A stretch of DNA of 64,000 bases, taken from contig NZ_CP032674.1 of the NCBI RefSeq assembly GCF_021730305.1, positions 4,511,001 through 4,575,000 on the forward strand, written 5' to 3'. Position 1 is the first letter of the stretch. Every line of letters begins with the position of its first letter. The DNA comes from Xanthobacter sp. YC-JY1 (GTDB lineage Bacteria > Pseudomonadota > Alphaproteobacteria > Rhizobiales > Xanthobacteraceae). The position numbers and the translations under genes were made by a program. Below the pieces are notes generated by a model. That model saw only the letters and a list, made by a program, of their open reading frames with translations, was not told where the DNA came from and made no database searches. This document shows, piece after piece, positions 36,655 to 45,669 of the stretch.

Positions 36655-37305
36655 ATGGTGAAGAGTGCCGACGTGCCCGTGATGGGACGCCGCCTGTTCG
36701 TCATGGGCGCGCCGCTGGCGCTGGCCGCGTGCGTCACCAACCCGCCGCCGGCGCCGCTGAGCCGCGCGAACATGATGTACGGCCCGGTGGACGGCGAGCC
36801 GTTCCCGGTGGATGCGGTGGACCTCTCCGAGGTGGACCCCAAGTGGCTGCGGCAGGAGGTTCAGGCCCCGGCCGGCTACGCGCCCGGCACCATCGTGGTC
36901 GATATCAACGAGCGCTTTCTCTACCTCATCGGCCGCAACGGCACGGCGATCCGCTACGGCGTGGGCGTCGGCAAGCAGGGCTATTCGTTCCGCGGCTGGG
37001 CCACCATCAAGCGCAAGGAGAAGTGGCCCCACTGGACGCCCACCGCCAACATGGTGCGCCTCCAGCCCGCGCGCTATGGGCCCTACCAGAACGGCCTGCC
37101 GGGCGGCGAGACCAACCCGCTCGGCCCGCGCGCGCTCTATCTCTATGACGGCGATCGCGACACCATGTTCCGCATCCACGGCACCATCGAGCCGTGGAGC
37201 ATCGGCCAGCAGGTGTCCTCGGGCTGCATCCGCCTGCTCAACCAGGACATCATCGACCTGTACGAGCGCGTCCCGCTCGGCACCCGGGTCTATGTGAAGG
37301 GCTGA
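36655..37305 (+). CDS. L,D-transpeptidase (YkuD) lipoprotein
   Basis: This periplasmic enzyme makes 3-3 peptidoglycan cross-links or attaches proteins to the wall. With start ATG 36655 it has 216 residues: a short signal peptide with twin-arginine-like RRLFVMG and the lipobox LAAC (Cys about residue 26), then a YkuD domain with the catalytic signature HGTIEPWSIGQQ and SSGCIRLLNQD holding the active-site Cys. ATG 36589 and ATG 36427 are in-frame alternatives; the shortest form with a sensible signal peptide was preferred. It is convergent with cheR, only five bases between the stops. Confidence 0.85.
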   Translation: MVKSADVPVMGRRLFVMGAPLALAACVTNPPPAPLSRANMMYGPVDGEPFPVDAVDLSEVDPKWLRQEVQAPAGYAPGTIVVDINERFLYLIGRNGTAIRYGVGVGKQGYSFRGWATIKRKEKWPHWTPTANMVRLQPARYGPYQNGLPGGETNPLGPRALYLYDGDRDTMFRIHGTIEPWSIGQQVSSGCIRLLNQDIIDLYERVPLGTRVYVKG

Positions 37306-37310
37306 GTCCC

Positions 37311-38216
37311 TTAAGCGCCCCCCGCCCCCGGCAGCAGCCGGTAGAGCTGGGCGGCGCCGTCGATCAGCTGGAAGCGATTGCGCGCCTGCGAGAATTCGAG
37401 ATTCTCGCGGGTGCCGATGCACAGGAAGCCGCCGCGCACCAGGCTCTGGGCGAAGCGTTGCAGCACCTTGTCCTGCAACGGCGTGGTGAAATAGATCAGC
37501 ACGTTCCGGCACAGCACGAGGTGCGCCTCGCAGAACACCCCGTCGGTGACGAGGTTGTGCTCGGCGAAGGTGACGTTGGCGGCGAGGCGCTGGTCGAGCT
37601 TCATCAGCTCGTAGCGCGCGTGGAAGTAGTCCGAGAAGCTCGCCGAACCGCCCGCCGCGCGATAGCGCCGGCCGGCCTCGCGCGCCTCCTGAAGGGGATA
37701 GATACCCTCCGCCGCGCGGTTGAGGGCCGCCTTCGAGATGTCGGTGGCGAAGATGCGCGTGCGCTCGTAAAGCCCCGCCTCGGTGAGCAGGATGGCGAGG
37801 GAATAGATCTCCTCCCCATGGGCGCAGCCGGCCTGCCAGATATTGATCTCCGGATAGGAGGCGAGCAGCGGGAACACCCGCTCCTTCAGCGCCAGGAAGA
37901 CGTGCGGATCGCGGAAGAATTCCGACACCGGCACGGAGAGGCCGGAGATGATGTCCGGCAGCCGCTCGGGCGCGTGCAGCATCCGCGCCGTGAGTTCCGA
38001 GATGGTCGCCGCGCCGAAGCCGGTGGCGAGGTTGCGCACGCGCCGCGTCAGCGAGGCCTTGCCATAGTCGCGGAAGTCGTAGCCGTAGCGGCGGAACAGC
38101 GCCTCCACGAACAGGTCCACCTCGATGGTTTCCAGCGCCAGCGCATCCCGCGCGCCGGCCGTCGCCGCCGGGGGCGGCGGATCGTCCTGGTCGTCGGTAT
38201 CAACAGGCCCGGTCAT
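37311..38216 (-). CDS. CheR-type protein-glutamate methyltransferase
   Basis: This is an S-adenosylmethionine-dependent methyltransferase of the CheR family, 301 residues. It has the N-terminal CheR helical domain (GYDFRDYGKASLTRRVRN), VSEFFRDPHVF, the SAM motif INIWQAGCAHGEEIYSLAI and the LVLCRNVLIYF motif, followed by GGFLCIGTRENL. The start ATG overlaps the stop of the upstream hybrid kinase by four bases, so it is coupled with the kinase rather than with a classical chemotaxis operon. It probably modifies a signalling partner of that kinase; a partner cheB lies at 59.5 kb. Confidence 0.93.
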   Translation of the reverse strand: MTGPVDTDDQDDPPPPAATAGARDALALETIEVDLFVEALFRRYGYDFRDYGKASLTRRVRNLATGFGAATISELTARMLHAPERLPDIISGLSVPVSEFFRDPHVFLALKERVFPLLASYPEINIWQAGCAHGEEIYSLAILLTEAGLYERTRIFATDISKAALNRAAEGIYPLQEAREAGRRYRAAGGSASFSDYFHARYELMKLDQRLAANVTFAEHNLVTDGVFCEAHLVLCRNVLIYFTTPLQDKVLQRFAQSLVRGGFLCIGTRENLEFSQARNRFQLIDGAAQLYRLLPGAGGA

Positions 38217-41200
38217 CGCGCGGCGAGCCAGGTGCGGATCATGGACAGGAGCTTCGGCACGTCCACGGGCTTTGCCAGATAGTCGCTGGCACCGGCGGCG
38301 AGGCACTTCTCCCGGTCGTCCTTCATGGCCTTGGCGGTGAGGGCGATGACCGGCAGCTTGGCGAACCGAGGCTGCGCGCGGATCTGCGTCATCGCCTCGT
38401 AGCCGTCCATCACCGGCATCATCACGTCCATCAGCACGATCTCGATATCCGGCTGCTCGTCGAGCTGCGCCAGCGCCTTGGCGCCGTCCTGCGCCAGCAC
38501 CACGTTGACGCCCCGCGCGCGCAGCACCTTGGCGAGAGCGTAGATGTTGCGCATGTCGTCGTCGACCAGCAGCAGCTTGCGGCCTTCGAGATCGCCGTCC
38601 GGATTGGCCGCGAGCTGTTCCGGCTCGCGCTGCACGGAGTGGAGGAACAGCGACACCTCGTCCAACAGGCGCTCGGGCGAGAGGGCGCCCTTCACCACGA
38701 TGGCGTCAGTGAAGGCGCGCAGCTTCATCCGCTCCTCGGTGGTGAGGTCGCGGCCCGAATAGACCACCACCGGCACGTGCTTGCCGCCCCCGGCGAGGCG
38801 CTCGATCAGCTCGAAGCCGGACATGCCGGGCAGGCCGAGATCGAGCACGATGCAGTCGAGATCGCCCTTCGCTACCACCTCAAGGGCGGCCTCGGCGCTG
38901 TCTGCCTCGACGATCTGCGCCTTCTCGCGGGCGAGCAGGGTGCGCACGGCGTGGCGGGCGGCGGCGTCGTCGTCCACCACCAGCACGCGGCGGGGACGAT
39001 CGGCCGAATAATGGGTGAGGAGGCCGAGCGCCTCGGACAGCTGGTCCGCGCTCACCGGCTTGGTGAGGAAGCCCACGGCGCCGAGGTCGCGGCCACGCCG
39101 GCTCTCGTCCAGCGCCGAGACGAAGTGCACCGGGATGTGCCGGGTGGCGGCATCCGCCTTCAGCCGCTCGATCACCGTCCAGCCGTCGAGGCCCGGCAAC
39201 ATCACGTCGAGCAGGATGCCGGTGGGCTTGTAGGTGCGGGCGAGGGCGAGGCCGCTCTCGCCGTCGCCGGCGGCGAGAGCGAGATACCCCTTGCGCCGCA
39301 CAAGCCCCACCAGCGTGCGGGCGAACACCGGGTCGTCCTCCACCACGAGGATCACGGTGGCGCCGGGGGTGAGGCGATCGCGATCGTCCTCCACGCTCAC
39401 GGCGGGAACCGGCGGCAGGCCGGAGAGGCCGGCGGCCTCGCGCTCCTGCCGGCTCGTGTCAAAGGCCACCTGCCGGGCATCCATCGCCGGCTGCGGTGCG
39501 GGCGCGGGCGCCGCCTCCCCGTCCTCTTCCGGCAACGGCTCGCCGACCGGAATCTCCAAGGTGAAGGTGGAGCCCTGGCCGAGCGCGCTTTCCACGGTCA
39601 CGCTGCCGCCAAGCAGGCGGGCGAGGCGCTGGGTGATGGCGAGGCCGAGGCCGGTGCCGCCGAACTGGCGGCGGGTGGAGGCGTCCACCTGCTCGAACGC
39701 CTCGAAGATGGCACCGAGCTTGTCCTCGGGAATGCCGATGCCGCTGTCGGCCACCGCCACCTTCAGGGTCTTGCCCGCCTCGTCCTTCGAGAAGGTGACG
39801 GAGACCCGGCCCTGCATGGTGAACTTCAGGGCATTGCCGACGAGGTTGGTGAGGATCTGGTCCAGCTTGCCGGGATCGGTGAAGACGAGGTCGGGCGCAT
39901 CGGTGACGGAGACCGCAAGGCGCAGCTTGCGCTCCTGCGCGAGGCGCCGGAAGTTGCGCTCCAGCCGCTGCGCCACGCTCGCAACCTTCACCGGCTCGTG
40001 CACCACCTCCATCTTGCCTGCTTCGACCTTGGAGAGGTCGAGGATGTCGTTGATGAGGCGCAGGAGGTTGGAACCGGAGGAGTGGATGATGCTCGCCGCC
40101 TCCACCTGGTCGGCATCGAGGTTGCCGGTGCGGTTCTCGGCGAGGTCCTGGGACAGGATGAGCAGGCTGTTGAGCGGCGTGCGCAGCTCGTGGGACATGT
40201 TGGCGAGGAACTGGGACTTGTATTCGTTGGCCCGCAGCAATTCCCCGGCCCGCGCCTCCATCTGCTGGTTCAGCGCCTCCAGCAGCTCCTTCTGCGCGGT
40301 CATTTCCTGAGAGGAGCGCCGCAGCACGTCGTTGGAGGCCTGCAGTTCGTCCGCCTGAACCCTCAGCTCCTCCTCGGAGGCGGCGAGGCGCTGGGACCGC
40401 TCGTGCAGCTGCTCGTTGGTGGCGCGCAGCTCCTCCTGCTGGGTGCGCAGTTCCTCCTCGGCGACGCGCAGCTCCTGCGCCTGCTTCTGGCTCTGCTCCA
40501 GCAGCTCGCGGGTGCGGGCGGCGCGGACGAGATTGTCGAGGGACAGGGCGACCAGCGGCGCGACCTCGTTGAGCAGCCGGCGGGCGCGCTCCTCCAGCGG
40601 CGCCAGCAGCGCCAGCTCGATGACGCCGAGCAGGCGCTTCTTGAGCACCAGCGGCACGGCGACGATGGAGTGCGCCGACGCCTCCCCGGTGCCGGTGCGG
40701 ATGCGCAGATGGTCGGCCGGCGCGGGAGAGAGGACGATGGTCTTCCTCTCCAGCGCGCACTGGCCGACAAGCCCTTCGCCGATGCGCACGCGGGTGGACA
40801 GATGCCGCCGCTCCGAAAAGGCATAGCTGCCGACCAGCTCCAGCGCCGATCCCTCCGGCCCGGCGGCCTCGTCATGGGCGTAGAACACCCCGACCCCCGC
40901 GCCCAGCAGCGGCGCGAGCTCCGTCAGCAGCGCATCGGCGAAGTCGCGCGGATCCTCCTGCACCTGGAGGCGTGCGGCGATGTTGTTGAGCCCGCTCTTC
41001 ACCCAGTCGGTGTCGTGCGCCGCGATGGAGGTCGCCTTGAACACCTTGAGCGCGCGGGCGAGCGTGCCCACCTCGTCCTTGCGCTCCGCATAGGACACCT
41101 CGATGGTGCGGTCATTCTCCGCGAGGCGGGTCATCTGTTCCGCGAGGCGGCGCAGCGGCCGCGCCATGAACATCGCGCCGAGGAACACGCCGGCAATGGC

Positions 41201-41836
41201 GACGCAGAGGGTCGCCACCAGCGCGATAATGTCGATGGTACCGACGATGGCATCGGCCCGGTCGAGATCCGCCTGGGCGCTGACGATCTCGGCGGATGCG
41301 GCGGCGCTCAGCTCGTCGAGGGCGCCGATGATGCCGCGATAGCCCTCCTCGCTCGATTCGGCCGCGAGGAAGACGCGAAGCGCCGCATCCATGGCGGCAG
41401 GGTCGCCGCTCTCGGAGGCGGCCAGCACGGGTGCCGCCACCGCATCGACCCAGCGGCCGGCGATCCGGCCCGCGCGCTCGGCGAAGGGCAGGAGCATGGG
41501 CTGCGCCACCACCGCCGCCCGCAACGCCGCGAGCTTCTCATTGGTGAGCGCGGTCGAGGCGGCGAGGCGGGCCTTGAGATTGCGGGGGTCGGCGAGCGCG
41601 CTGCGCAGCAGCTCGAGCTGGCGGCGATTGAAGGCGCGCATGGCGTCGGCCGTCAGCACGCTGACCTGGCGGATCGTCTCGACCCGGCGCTCCTGCTGCT
41701 GCGCCATGCGGCCGGTGACCCAGTTGGCCCCGAACAGCAGCATGAACATAGCGATGAGGAGCGCGACGATCAGCCCCGCCTTGGTCTGCATCTTCAGATC
41801 GGCGAACCACGACCGCTCGGTGAGCTTCTCCAGCAT
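38213..41836 (-). CDS. Hybrid sensor histidine kinase with three receiver domains
   Basis: A 1207-residue membrane hybrid kinase. In order: helix 1 (about 22-42), a periplasmic helical sensor region (CHASE3-like), helix 2 (about 203-227), HAMP (RPLRRLAEQMTRLAEND), a GAF domain (about 300-440), a long coiled coil (about 445-540) and HisKA. The phospho-His lies in NMSHELRTPLNSL, near residue 549. HATPase (DSGIGIPEDKLGAIFEAFEQ, GGTGLGLAIT) and three receivers follow (LLDVMLPGLDGW; VLDLGLPGMSGF; LMDVMMPVMDGY). Start ATG 41836 has AAGG eight bases upstream. This is a SagS/Wsp-like chassis; downstream cheR is coupled. All phospho-acceptors are present. Confidence 0.94.
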   Translation of the reverse strand: MLEKLTERSWFADLKMQTKAGLIVALLIAMFMLLFGANWVTGRMAQQQERRVETIRQVSVLTADAMRAFNRRQLELLRSALADPRNLKARLAASTALTNEKLAALRAAVVAQPMLLPFAERAGRIAGRWVDAVAAPVLAASESGDPAAMDAALRVFLAAESSEEGYRGIIGALDELSAAASAEIVSAQADLDRADAIVGTIDIIALVATLCVAIAGVFLGAMFMARPLRRLAEQMTRLAENDRTIEVSYAERKDEVGTLARALKVFKATSIAAHDTDWVKSGLNNIAARLQVQEDPRDFADALLTELAPLLGAGVGVFYAHDEAAGPEGSALELVGSYAFSERRHLSTRVRIGEGLVGQCALERKTIVLSPAPADHLRIRTGTGEASAHSIVAVPLVLKKRLLGVIELALLAPLEERARRLLNEVAPLVALSLDNLVRAARTRELLEQSQKQAQELRVAEEELRTQQEELRATNEQLHERSQRLAASEEELRVQADELQASNDVLRRSSQEMTAQKELLEALNQQMEARAGELLRANEYKSQFLANMSHELRTPLNSLLILSQDLAENRTGNLDADQVEAASIIHSSGSNLLRLINDILDLSKVEAGKMEVVHEPVKVASVAQRLERNFRRLAQERKLRLAVSVTDAPDLVFTDPGKLDQILTNLVGNALKFTMQGRVSVTFSKDEAGKTLKVAVADSGIGIPEDKLGAIFEAFEQVDASTRRQFGGTGLGLAITQRLARLLGGSVTVESALGQGSTFTLEIPVGEPLPEEDGEAAPAPAPQPAMDARQVAFDTSRQEREAAGLSGLPPVPAVSVEDDRDRLTPGATVILVVEDDPVFARTLVGLVRRKGYLALAAGDGESGLALARTYKPTGILLDVMLPGLDGWTVIERLKADAATRHIPVHFVSALDESRRGRDLGAVGFLTKPVSADQLSEALGLLTHYSADRPRRVLVVDDDAAARHAVRTLLAREKAQIVEADSAEAALEVVAKGDLDCIVLDLGLPGMSGFELIERLAGGGKHVPVVVYSGRDLTTEERMKLRAFTDAIVVKGALSPERLLDEVSLFLHSVQREPEQLAANPDGDLEGRKLLLVDDDMRNIYALAKVLRARGVNVVLAQDGAKALAQLDEQPDIEIVLMDVMMPVMDGYEAMTQIRAQPRFAKLPVIALTAKAMKDDREKCLAAGASDYLAKPVDVPKLLSMIRTWLAAR

Positions 41837-41926
41837 CCTCAACCCCTTCCGACCCAGCCGCAGAATGCATAGGCGGGGGTGAAGAAGGATTGAAGAGGAA
41901 ATTCGCCCCCTATCTGTGCATACGCC

Positions 41927-42859
41927 TCAGTGTGGGGCCATGCGCCGGCGGGCCGAGAGCGTCGCCAGCGCGATGCCGGAGATGACCAGCGCATAGCCCG
42001 CAAGGTGATACCAGGCCATGGTTTCGCCGAGGAAGACGATGGCGAGCGCGGTGCCGAATACCGGCAGCAGATGCAGGAACGGCGCGGCCGCGTTCGCCCC
42101 CACCAGTTCCACACCCCGATTGAAGAACAGGTAGGCGACCAGCGACGGGCCGGTCATCACGTAGGCGAGGGTGAAGAAGGTCACGTGGTCCAGCGGCAGC
42201 ACCTTGCCGTTGAGATATTCCCAGAGCGCGAAAGGCGAGAGCAGCACCGAGCCCAGCGCCATGATGGTGGCGAGGAAGGAGAGCGGGCCAAGCGGCGGGC
42301 GCTTGCGCAGGATCGCGGCGTACAAAGCGTAGATCACCAGCGCCACGATGATGACCACGTCGCCGATATTGGGCTTCAGATGCAGGAAGGTGTCGAGATC
42401 GCCGTGGCTGATGATGACCATCACGCCCACGAGGGAGGTGATGACCCCTGCCGCCTGGCCGAGGCTGAGCTTTTCCCGGAACAGCACGAAGGTCCACACC
42501 GCCACCAGAAGCGGGGCCGTGGACTGCACCAGCAGGCCGTTCACCGCCTGCGTGTATTGCAGGCCGTAATAGCTCATCGCGTTGTAGGAGGCGATGCCGG
42601 TGGCCGAGAGCAGCACCAGGAGCGGCAGGTTGCGCCGGATGATGGGTACGTCGCGGACGATCTGCTTCCAGGCGAACGGCAGGAGGATGAGCGTCGCCCC
42701 GATCCAGCGCACCATGGCGAGGGTGATGGGCGGGATGTGCCCGGCGATGTAGCGCCCCACCACGAGGTTGATGGCCCACAGCAGGGCCACCAGGGTCAGC
42801 AGCACATAGGGGGCATCATAGAGGGCGAAACGGCTGGGGCGGACCGGAGTGGCGGACAT
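41927..42859 (-). CDS. EamA-family drug/metabolite exporter
   Basis: The 310-residue protein has ten predicted membrane helices in two EamA repeats (LLTLVALLWAINLVVGRYIAGHIPP and IGDVVIIVALVIYALYAAIL). The DMT-type pattern ends in FLGETMAWYHLAGYALVISGIALATLSARRR. Such proteins export amino acids or other small metabolites; no substrate can be read from sequence. It stands alone between the hybrid kinase and dsbB on the same strand, with 222 bases to dsbB. Confidence 0.9.
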   Translation of the reverse strand: MSATPVRPSRFALYDAPYVLLTLVALLWAINLVVGRYIAGHIPPITLAMVRWIGATLILLPFAWKQIVRDVPIIRRNLPLLVLLSATGIASYNAMSYYGLQYTQAVNGLLVQSTAPLLVAVWTFVLFREKLSLGQAAGVITSLVGVMVIISHGDLDTFLHLKPNIGDVVIIVALVIYALYAAILRKRPPLGPLSFLATIMALGSVLLSPFALWEYLNGKVLPLDHVTFFTLAYVMTGPSLVAYLFFNRGVELVGANAAAPFLHLLPVFGTALAIVFLGETMAWYHLAGYALVISGIALATLSARRRMAPH

Positions 42860-43047
42860 GTCTTCTCCCGAGGCGCACCTGTACGATGCGCCATGCGATG
42901 ACCTGTTGGCCGGGAGTGCCGTCCGTCCCCTTTTATTGCGACGGCCTGCGGGCCCCCTCCTCTAACCCGAGGTGAGGGGCGAGGGAAATCGAATTTCACA
43001 GCGCAAATCATCACAATCCGTGATGACCCAAGCGGCACCGTGAGATG

Positions 43048-43065
43048 CTTCGGCCGCGGCCGAAG
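43048..43065. terminator. Perfect palindrome after dsbB
   Basis: CTTCGGCC-GC-GGCCGAAG, a perfect 18-base palindrome, lies 16 bases beyond the dsbB stop. No T-run follows on the minus strand, so its role as terminator is uncertain. Confidence 0.4.
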
Positions 43066-43081
43066 TTTCGGCCTTTGGGCC

Positions 43082-43675
43082 TCAGCGCCCGATCAGGCGG
43101 TTGAGGGTGCCGTCCTGGATCAGCTGGTAGCTGGTCGGATTGTCGGCGCACAGGCCCGAGCCGCATTCCAGCACGGTGGAAACGCCGTTCGCCAGGGCCA
43201 GCAGCAGCACCAGCACGATGGCCGCCGTGCCGAGCAGCGGGCGATGAAGCGGCGCGTCGGCCGACTGCCGCTCGAACTGGCCGTCGAACAGCAGCAGCAC
43301 GGCCGAGCCGAGCACGCACACGGCGAACAGCACCAGTGCCCAGGCATAGAAGTGCAGGCCGAAGAAGGCGTCGCCATAGGCGCCCTCGCCGGGGATGATG
43401 TGCAGCAGCGTCTGCCGGGTGGAGACCGCCCCACCCGCCAGCGACGACAGGATCATGATGGCGTAGTGCGAGGGCCGTGGGCCGAACTTCACGTTCAGCG
43501 CGAGCCCGGCGGCCACGCAGACGAAGCCGGCGCGCTGCAGCAGGCAGAGCGGGCACGGCAGATCATTGAACACGAGCTGGTCGAAGAAGGCGGCGATGAG
43601 CACCGCCGACACGGCGAGGAGGCCGAGCGCGTTGAGCACCCGGAAGCGGTCTGCGAGGGTGAGGCCGGTGTCCAT
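43082..43675 (-). CDS. dsbB: Disulfide bond formation protein DsbB
   Basis: DsbB is an inner-membrane enzyme that reoxidises periplasmic DsbA and passes electrons to quinone. The 197-residue protein has four to five helices, the first cysteine pair in CPLC (41 and 44) and the second pair C171 and C176 (ECGSGLC), and the family word LLQRAGF. The start ATG 43675 lies eight bases after the stop of the upstream DUF5993 gene, and the two are probably one unit. dsbA is not in the window. Confidence 0.92.
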   Translation of the reverse strand: MDTGLTLADRFRVLNALGLLAVSAVLIAAFFDQLVFNDLPCPLCLLQRAGFVCVAAGLALNVKFGPRPSHYAIMILSSLAGGAVSTRQTLLHIIPGEGAYGDAFFGLHFYAWALVLFAVCVLGSAVLLLFDGQFERQSADAPLHRPLLGTAAIVLVLLLALANGVSTVLECGSGLCADNPTSYQLIQDGTLNRLIGR

Positions 43676-43683
43676 GGCCTGCC

Positions 43684-43839
43684 TCACAGCGCGATGTTGA
43701 GCGGATCGGTGACGTGCAGGCGGAACAGCACCAGCATCGTCGCCACCGAGAGCACCCAGAGCGCGAGCGCGGCCATGCGCTGGCCCATGAGCGTCGCCGC
43801 GAGGGCGAGGAACACGCCGAAGAACGGCAGCGACATCAT
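43684..43839 (-). CDS. DUF5993 small membrane protein
   Basis: A 51-residue reading frame starting ATG 43839 (a second ATG follows at 43836) and ending TGA at 43684 encodes a small hydrophobic protein: PFFGVFLALAATLMGQRM, then ALALWVLSVATMLVLFRLH and VTDPLNIAL. The two helices and the tail match the DUF5993 family, which occurs next to dsbB genes. It lies eight bases before dsbB on the same strand. It may help DsbB or its quinone step; this is inferred from neighbourhood only. Confidence 0.78.
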   Translation of the reverse strand: MMSLPFFGVFLALAATLMGQRMAALALWVLSVATMLVLFRLHVTDPLNIAL

Positions 43840-43917
43840 GGCTTAGGCCCCCCGGCCCGCACCGGCGCGGATGTGCGATTCGGTGCCCGTCGAGGGTAGC
43901 CGAGCCCTGGCCCAGCG

Positions 43918-44823
43918 TCACGCTGCGGCGCGGAACTCCACCCCGTTGCCCGAGGGGTCTGTCACCCGCAGCGCACCGTCATTCGACGGCTGCGTTTCCA
44001 CGCCGGCCGCGGCGAGACGGGCGGCGAGGGCGGCGAAGGCATCGGCGGCCAGCGTCACGGCGAAATGGTCCAGCCCCGCGGTTCCCGCCACCGGGATCGG
44101 GGCGCCGCCCGACTGCCAGACGTTCAGCCCCACATGGTGGTGATAGCCGTCGGCGCTCACGAACAGCGCGCCGGGATAGCGGGCCATGATGGTGAGCCCC
44201 ACCGTATCCACCCAGAAGCGCTTCGCCGCGTCGAGGTCGCTCACCTTGAGGTGGACATGGCCCATGTCGGTCGCGGCCGGGGCCGGTCCGCCCGCCGCCT
44301 TCGCCTCGCGGGCGAGGGCCTGGAGATCGAGCGGCAGGGTCTGCATGGCGATGGAGCCGTCGGGCTGGACCGGCCATTCCGCGCGCGGCAGGTCGCGATA
44401 GATCTCGACGCCGTTGCCGTCCGGGTCGTCCACATACAGCGCCTCGCTCACCAGATGGTCGGAGGCGCCGAGGCGCAGGCCCGCCCCGTGCAGTGCGAGG
44501 AGGCGCGCGGCGAGGCTGGCGCGGTCCGGCACGCGGATGGCCATGTGGAACAGCCCGGGTGCGCGGCGCGGCGCCGGCGGGGCCGAGGGACGGGACAGGA
44601 TTTCCACCAGCGGCTTGCCGCCCGCGCCGAGCACGGTCGCCTCGCCCTCGGCCAGCACATCGAGGCCGAGGAGGTCGCGGTAGAAGGCGACGAGACGGCG
44701 CGGGTCCGGGCTGGCGAGGCTGACTTCGCCGAGCACGAGGTCATGCGGCGCGATCCCGGCAGACAGGTCGGTGGTGGGGATGGAATGGGGGCCGGTCGAG
44801 CCGGCGGGGGCGGCGGTGGTCAT
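43918..44823 (-). CDS. VOC-family dioxygenase-like protein (CatE-like)
   Basis: The 301-residue protein has two vicinal-oxygen-chelate modules. Module 1 starts LGEVSLASPDPRRLVAFYRDLLGL and carries HMAIRVPD and DDPDGNGVEIY. Module 2 starts GHVHLKVSDLDAAKRFWVDTVGL and carries the metal ligands His (GHVHL), His (DHFAVTL) and Glu (GNGVEFR). The order resembles catechol 2,3-dioxygenase-like CatE. ATG 44823 has AAGGAG eight bases upstream. No aromatic degradation genes are near; the substrate is unknown. Confidence 0.88.
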   Translation of the reverse strand: MTTAAPAGSTGPHSIPTTDLSAGIAPHDLVLGEVSLASPDPRRLVAFYRDLLGLDVLAEGEATVLGAGGKPLVEILSRPSAPPAPRRAPGLFHMAIRVPDRASLAARLLALHGAGLRLGASDHLVSEALYVDDPDGNGVEIYRDLPRAEWPVQPDGSIAMQTLPLDLQALAREAKAAGGPAPAATDMGHVHLKVSDLDAAKRFWVDTVGLTIMARYPGALFVSADGYHHHVGLNVWQSGGAPIPVAGTAGLDHFAVTLAADAFAALAARLAAAGVETQPSNDGALRVTDPSGNGVEFRAAA

Positions 44824-44939
44824 GATGAGGCTCCTTGGCGCCGGGCGGGGTCTCTGCCCTGCCCGGCTGGGCGTTGTCCCAAATATGGACGCGCCCGGCG
44901 CAAGGTGCCATTGCGCCGATGCAAGGAAAGGCTGGCGCC

Positions 44940-45572
44940 TCAGCCCTCGAACCACTCTTCGGAGACCTTGCGCAGCTTGCCGCGGCGCCATTCGTAGATT
45001 TGGGTGCAGCGCATGAAGCGCCCCGGGTTCGGCCGCGTGCAATAGGCGGAGTGGGAGAAGACGATGACCTGCGGCCGCCCGCCGCCCTTCGGCGCAATGA
45101 TGTCGAAGCCGCGCGCGCCCCGGTCGAAGGCGCGGGTCCAGCGGCCGGGGCCGGTGGAGATGAAGAGGATGTGGCGGAAGCCATCGGAGCCGATCCACGG
45201 CGTGATGCCGCCCTCGCACTCCATGGCGTGGGTGTCGATGAGATAGTCCGGCCGGCCATCCGGCGAGACGTTCACCACGTCAAAGACGGTCTTCGGGTTC
45301 CAGCTGGGCGTTCCCCCCTCCGCCCGGCAGGCCGCCTCCAGCTCCTTCACCGCCTTGGCCACCACCTTCGGCAGGCCGGCATAGGGATTGGCGGCCGGAG
45401 CCGTGGCCAGGGGCGTGGCAGCCTCAGCGGGAGGGACCGTGGGCGGCGGCGCGGCAGGTACGGCGACAGGTGGTGCGGCGGAGGGTGAAGCAGGCGCCTC
45501 GGCCGCCCGTGCGATGCCGGAAGCGCCCACCGCGATGGCGACGCAAAACAACCCGACGAAAGCCGTCCTCAT
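44940..45572 (-). CDS. Secreted hypothetical protein
   Basis: I do not recognise a named family. The 210-residue product starts with a signal peptide (FVGLFCVAIAVGASGIARA, cut near AEA). A 40-residue Pro/Ala-rich spacer follows, and a C-terminal domain has about four cysteines (ACRAEGG, MECEGG, YCTRPN, MRCTQIY) that may pair as disulfides. The C-terminal part with DYLIDTHAMECEGG and QVIVFSHSAYCTRPNPGRFMRCTQIYEWRRGKL looks like a small globular periplasmic domain. It lies 97 bases from the ecm stop and is on the same strand as ecm and the VOC gene. The start at 45572 gives a correct signal peptide. Confidence 0.7.
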   Translation of the reverse strand: MRTAFVGLFCVAIAVGASGIARAAEAPASPSAAPPVAVPAAPPPTVPPAEAATPLATAPAANPYAGLPKVVAKAVKELEAACRAEGGTPSWNPKTVFDVVNVSPDGRPDYLIDTHAMECEGGITPWIGSDGFRHILFISTGPGRWTRAFDRGARGFDIIAPKGGGRPQVIVFSHSAYCTRPNPGRFMRCTQIYEWRRGKLRKVSEEWFEG

Positions 45573-45669
45573 GCGCCCCCCGCGCCGGATCACGCAGCCC
45601 GGACGCGGGACATGATAGAGCCGTGCGTCGCCGGATTGAACCGGCCGCGCAGGGCGCGCCACTCCTTGG

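Noticed and set aside
43048-43065. The palindrome after dsbB as an operator for the EamA gene
   Set aside because: It lies about 190 bases from the EamA start and directly after the dsbB stop; a transcript-end role is simpler.
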